Source of the DNA: a bacterium
GTDB taxonomy: Bacteria; Krumholzibacteriota; Krumholzibacteriia; LZORAL124-64-63
DNA length: 7,927 bases
Reading direction: 5' to 3'
Assembly (NCBI GenBank): GCA_030635025.1
Contig: DAOVZQ010000102.1
Coordinates: 1 to 7,927 of the forward strand
This document shows positions 6,303 to 7,927 of this stretch, piece by piece; within the stretch, counting starts at the first letter, position 1, and every line of letters starts with the position of its first letter. A program made the position numbers and the translations under genes. Under the pieces are notes generated by a model. That model saw only the letters and a list, made by a program, of their open reading frames with translations. It did no database searches and had not been told where the DNA came from.

Positions 6303-7927
6303 CAGTGGAACCGCCGCCGCCGCACGACGACCGCCACGGCGATCAGGCCGGCGATCAACGGCCAGACCACGGCGCAGCCCCAGCCCAGCAGGTTCTTGCG
6401 CTCACGCGTGAGGATGAGCGGCTCGCTGAATGTCCCGCGGGCGCGTGGGGCGATCAGCACCTGTTCGCGGGCCAGCCAGCCCATCATGTTCAGCAACAGA
6501 TCGCGATTGCCGTAGAAGTTGAGGTGGACGTTGGTGGCGAAGTCCGAATCGCCGACGATCACCAGGCGTGAGGTTTCCTCGTTGTTGAAGATCGACGGCG
6601 GCAGGGTCGGGCCCTCCTCGCCGCGCATGCCCCTCATGGCGACCAGCAATTCGTTCTGGCGCATGATGTCGTCCTCGTCCAGACCCAACTGATCCAATTT
6701 GTATTGATCGAAGTACTCGTCGCGATGGACTTCCAGGGCCACACCGAACGGCAGGGGTCCAGGGACATCCGTCGTTTCGTCGAATTCGATCTCCCCCGAG
6801 ACGACGGACTCGAAGTCGCTCTCGGCCCAACTGCGCGGATCTGAGCGCAGTATGGTGCGGGCCTCCACGCCCACGAGAGCCTCGGCGCGGGGTTTGAGCG
6901 ATTGGGTAAACGGAAAGACGGTCGCCATGCCGGGCAGCCCACGGGTGATTTCATGTTCCCCGTACTCGACGAGAACCATGGCCCGCTCGTCCATGCGCAG
7001 GCTGGCGTTGGCACGCGAGGCGGTGATCAGGAAATCGTCGCCGGGAACCACGTTGTAGAGCGAGACCCATTCGGCCACGCTCCGGGGAGTCCCCGGATCG
7101 AGCAGGGCCAGCACGGCGCCGCCGCGCATGATGAAGGCGTGAAGGGCCTCCAGCTCCTGGTCGGCGAATTCGATACGGGGCGCGGCGATCACCACGACCT
7201 GCGCGTCGCCCGGCACCTCTGGAACGTCGGTCAGCATCAGGGGCCGCAGATCATATCCCTGGCGGCGCAATGCGCCGTCGAAGGCCTGGAATCCTGTTCT
7301 CTGATCGTCGTCGAGACGGTGTTCGCCATGGCCCTGCAGGAGATAGACGACGGGCTGGTGGCCGATCATCACCCTGAAGACAGCGTTGATCAGGGCCGAC
7401 TCGTCGGGGTCGAGCAGTTCGCGGCGACGGCCCTCCCCTTCCACGATCACTGCCCGGGCGGTGGTCACGCCCATATCCTGCACGCGGGACAATTCCACGT
7501 CCGGGTTGACGATCTCGTAGGCGATACGATCGCTGCGGTCGGCGAACGCGGCCAGCATGGCCTCGGCTTCCTTGCGCTTGGGGTCGAGACGCTGGTAGAA
7601 CGCGGTGACCTTCAGGTCCACATCCACGGCGTCCAGAACGCGCTCGGTCTGCGGGGCCAGACTGTTGAGCCGATTGCGCGTGAGGTCGAGAGTGTGAGGC
7701 GAGCGAGCGGCCAACACGTCCAGGATCAACAGGAGCAGGATCAACACGAGCACCGGCGCCCAGCGCCCTAGACGGCGATTACCGGCTTGTCGGCGACCAC
7801 CCAGCGAGGCGGTGGCTGCGCTCAGGCCCAGGGCGATCCAGCCTGCGAAGTAGACGAGATCGCGTGTGTCGACGAGTCCGCGGGCGAAGCGCGCGAAATG
7901 AACGTTCAGCGAGAGTCGTTCGGCCAT
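6302..7927 (-). CDS. GldG-type ABC transporter auxiliary protein, with ABC-2 permease tail at its N-terminus; 5' end at or beyond window edge
   Basis: 541 residues are visible from an ATG at the last three bases of the window. Residues 7-46 ('LSLNVHFARFARGLVDTRD', then a membrane helix, then Gly-Gly-Arg-Arg) match the closing segment of GldF-like ABC-2 permeases ('HF..f..GviDtrDvvYF'). The GldG part follows: helix about 57-74; 'HTLDLTRNRLNSLAPQT' (78-94), a GldG hallmark; 'YLLQGHGE' (195-202); 'VLALLDP' (272-278); 'RLVIVGDSDFATN' (454-466); 'NRDLLLNMMGWLA' (474-486); and a C-terminal helix about 517-535 ending in four Arg. GldG works with GldF and ATPase GldA in gliding Bacteroidota; many non-gliders carry the set with unknown substrate. 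The ATG may be an internal Met of a permease-GldG fusion. Nothing else in the window shows gliding machinery. The stop overlaps the DUF4340 start. Confidence 0.85.
   Translation of the reverse strand: MAERLSLNVHFARFARGLVDTRDLVYFAGWIALGLSAATASLGGRRQAGNRRLGRWAPVLVLILLLLILDVLAARSPHTLDLTRNRLNSLAPQTERVLDAVDVDLKVTAFYQRLDPKRKEAEAMLAAFADRSDRIAYEIVNPDVELSRVQDMGVTTARAVIVEGEGRRRELLDPDESALINAVFRVMIGHQPVVYLLQGHGEHRLDDDQRTGFQAFDGALRRQGYDLRPLMLTDVPEVPGDAQVVVIAAPRIEFADQELEALHAFIMRGGAVLALLDPGTPRSVAEWVSLYNVVPGDDFLITASRANASLRMDERAMVLVEYGEHEITRGLPGMATVFPFTQSLKPRAEALVGVEARTILRSDPRSWAESDFESVVSGEIEFDETTDVPGPLPFGVALEVHRDEYFDQYKLDQLGLDEDDIMRQNELLVAMRGMRGEEGPTLPPSIFNNEETSRLVIVGDSDFATNVHLNFYGNRDLLLNMMGWLAREQVLIAPRARGTFSEPLILTRERKNLLGWGCAVVWPLIAGLIAVAVVVRRRRFH

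Noticed and set aside
6902..7771. 289-residue plus-strand frame opposite the GldG-type gene
   Set aside because: Composition typical of an antisense shadow, with no family motif. The minus-strand protein matches GldG along its whole length.

Overview
The window comes from a GC-rich bacterial chromosome. It is densely coding, with no RNA gene, mobile element, CRISPR array or prophage signal that I can see. Two observations point weakly to the FCB superphylum (Bacteroidota, Fibrobacterota, Gemmatimonadota and relatives) or a deltaproteobacterium-like lineage. The methionyl-tRNA synthetase has a KLSTS signature loop and a following 'TDFTWKGLQARNNNEL' stretch that I associate with Bacteroidota-type enzymes. 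A gliding-type GldG/DUF4340 pair is also present. This placement is inference from protein style, not from a marker gene.

Layout, left to right: (1) the 3' end of a forward gene whose product ends like an M61-type aminopeptidase; (2) forward metG with a GTG start and a strong Shine-Dalgarno; (3) a reverse adenosine deaminase-family gene that converges on metG with only 4 bases between the stops; (4) a divergent intergenic region of about 160 bases with a plausible promoter, an inverted repeat and a ribosome binding site; (5) a forward membrane-anchored M23 (LytM-type) cell-wall peptidase that probably starts at a CTG upstream of the nearest conventional start; (6) a reverse two-gene unit, read from right to left, of a GldG-type ABC-transporter auxiliary protein and a DUF4340 protein. 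Their stop and start codons overlap (TGATG). The GldG reading frame begins with what looks like the tail of the partner ABC-2 permease, so it is either a permease-GldG fusion cut by the window edge or carries a remnant of one.

Functionally the genes are mostly unrelated housekeeping or envelope genes: translation (MetG), purine or purine-derivative deamination, peptidoglycan remodelling, and an envelope ABC-transporter accessory pair of unknown substrate. The features most worth a second look are departures from family norms: Phe in place of the anticodon-reading Trp and no C-terminal dimerisation domain in MetG; Asp in place of the last zinc-ligand His in the M23 peptidase; non-ADA-like substrate-pocket motifs in the deaminase; three divergent repeat units in the DUF4340 protein; and the permease-like start of the GldG frame. 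I see no clear evidence of a wholly new multi-gene system.
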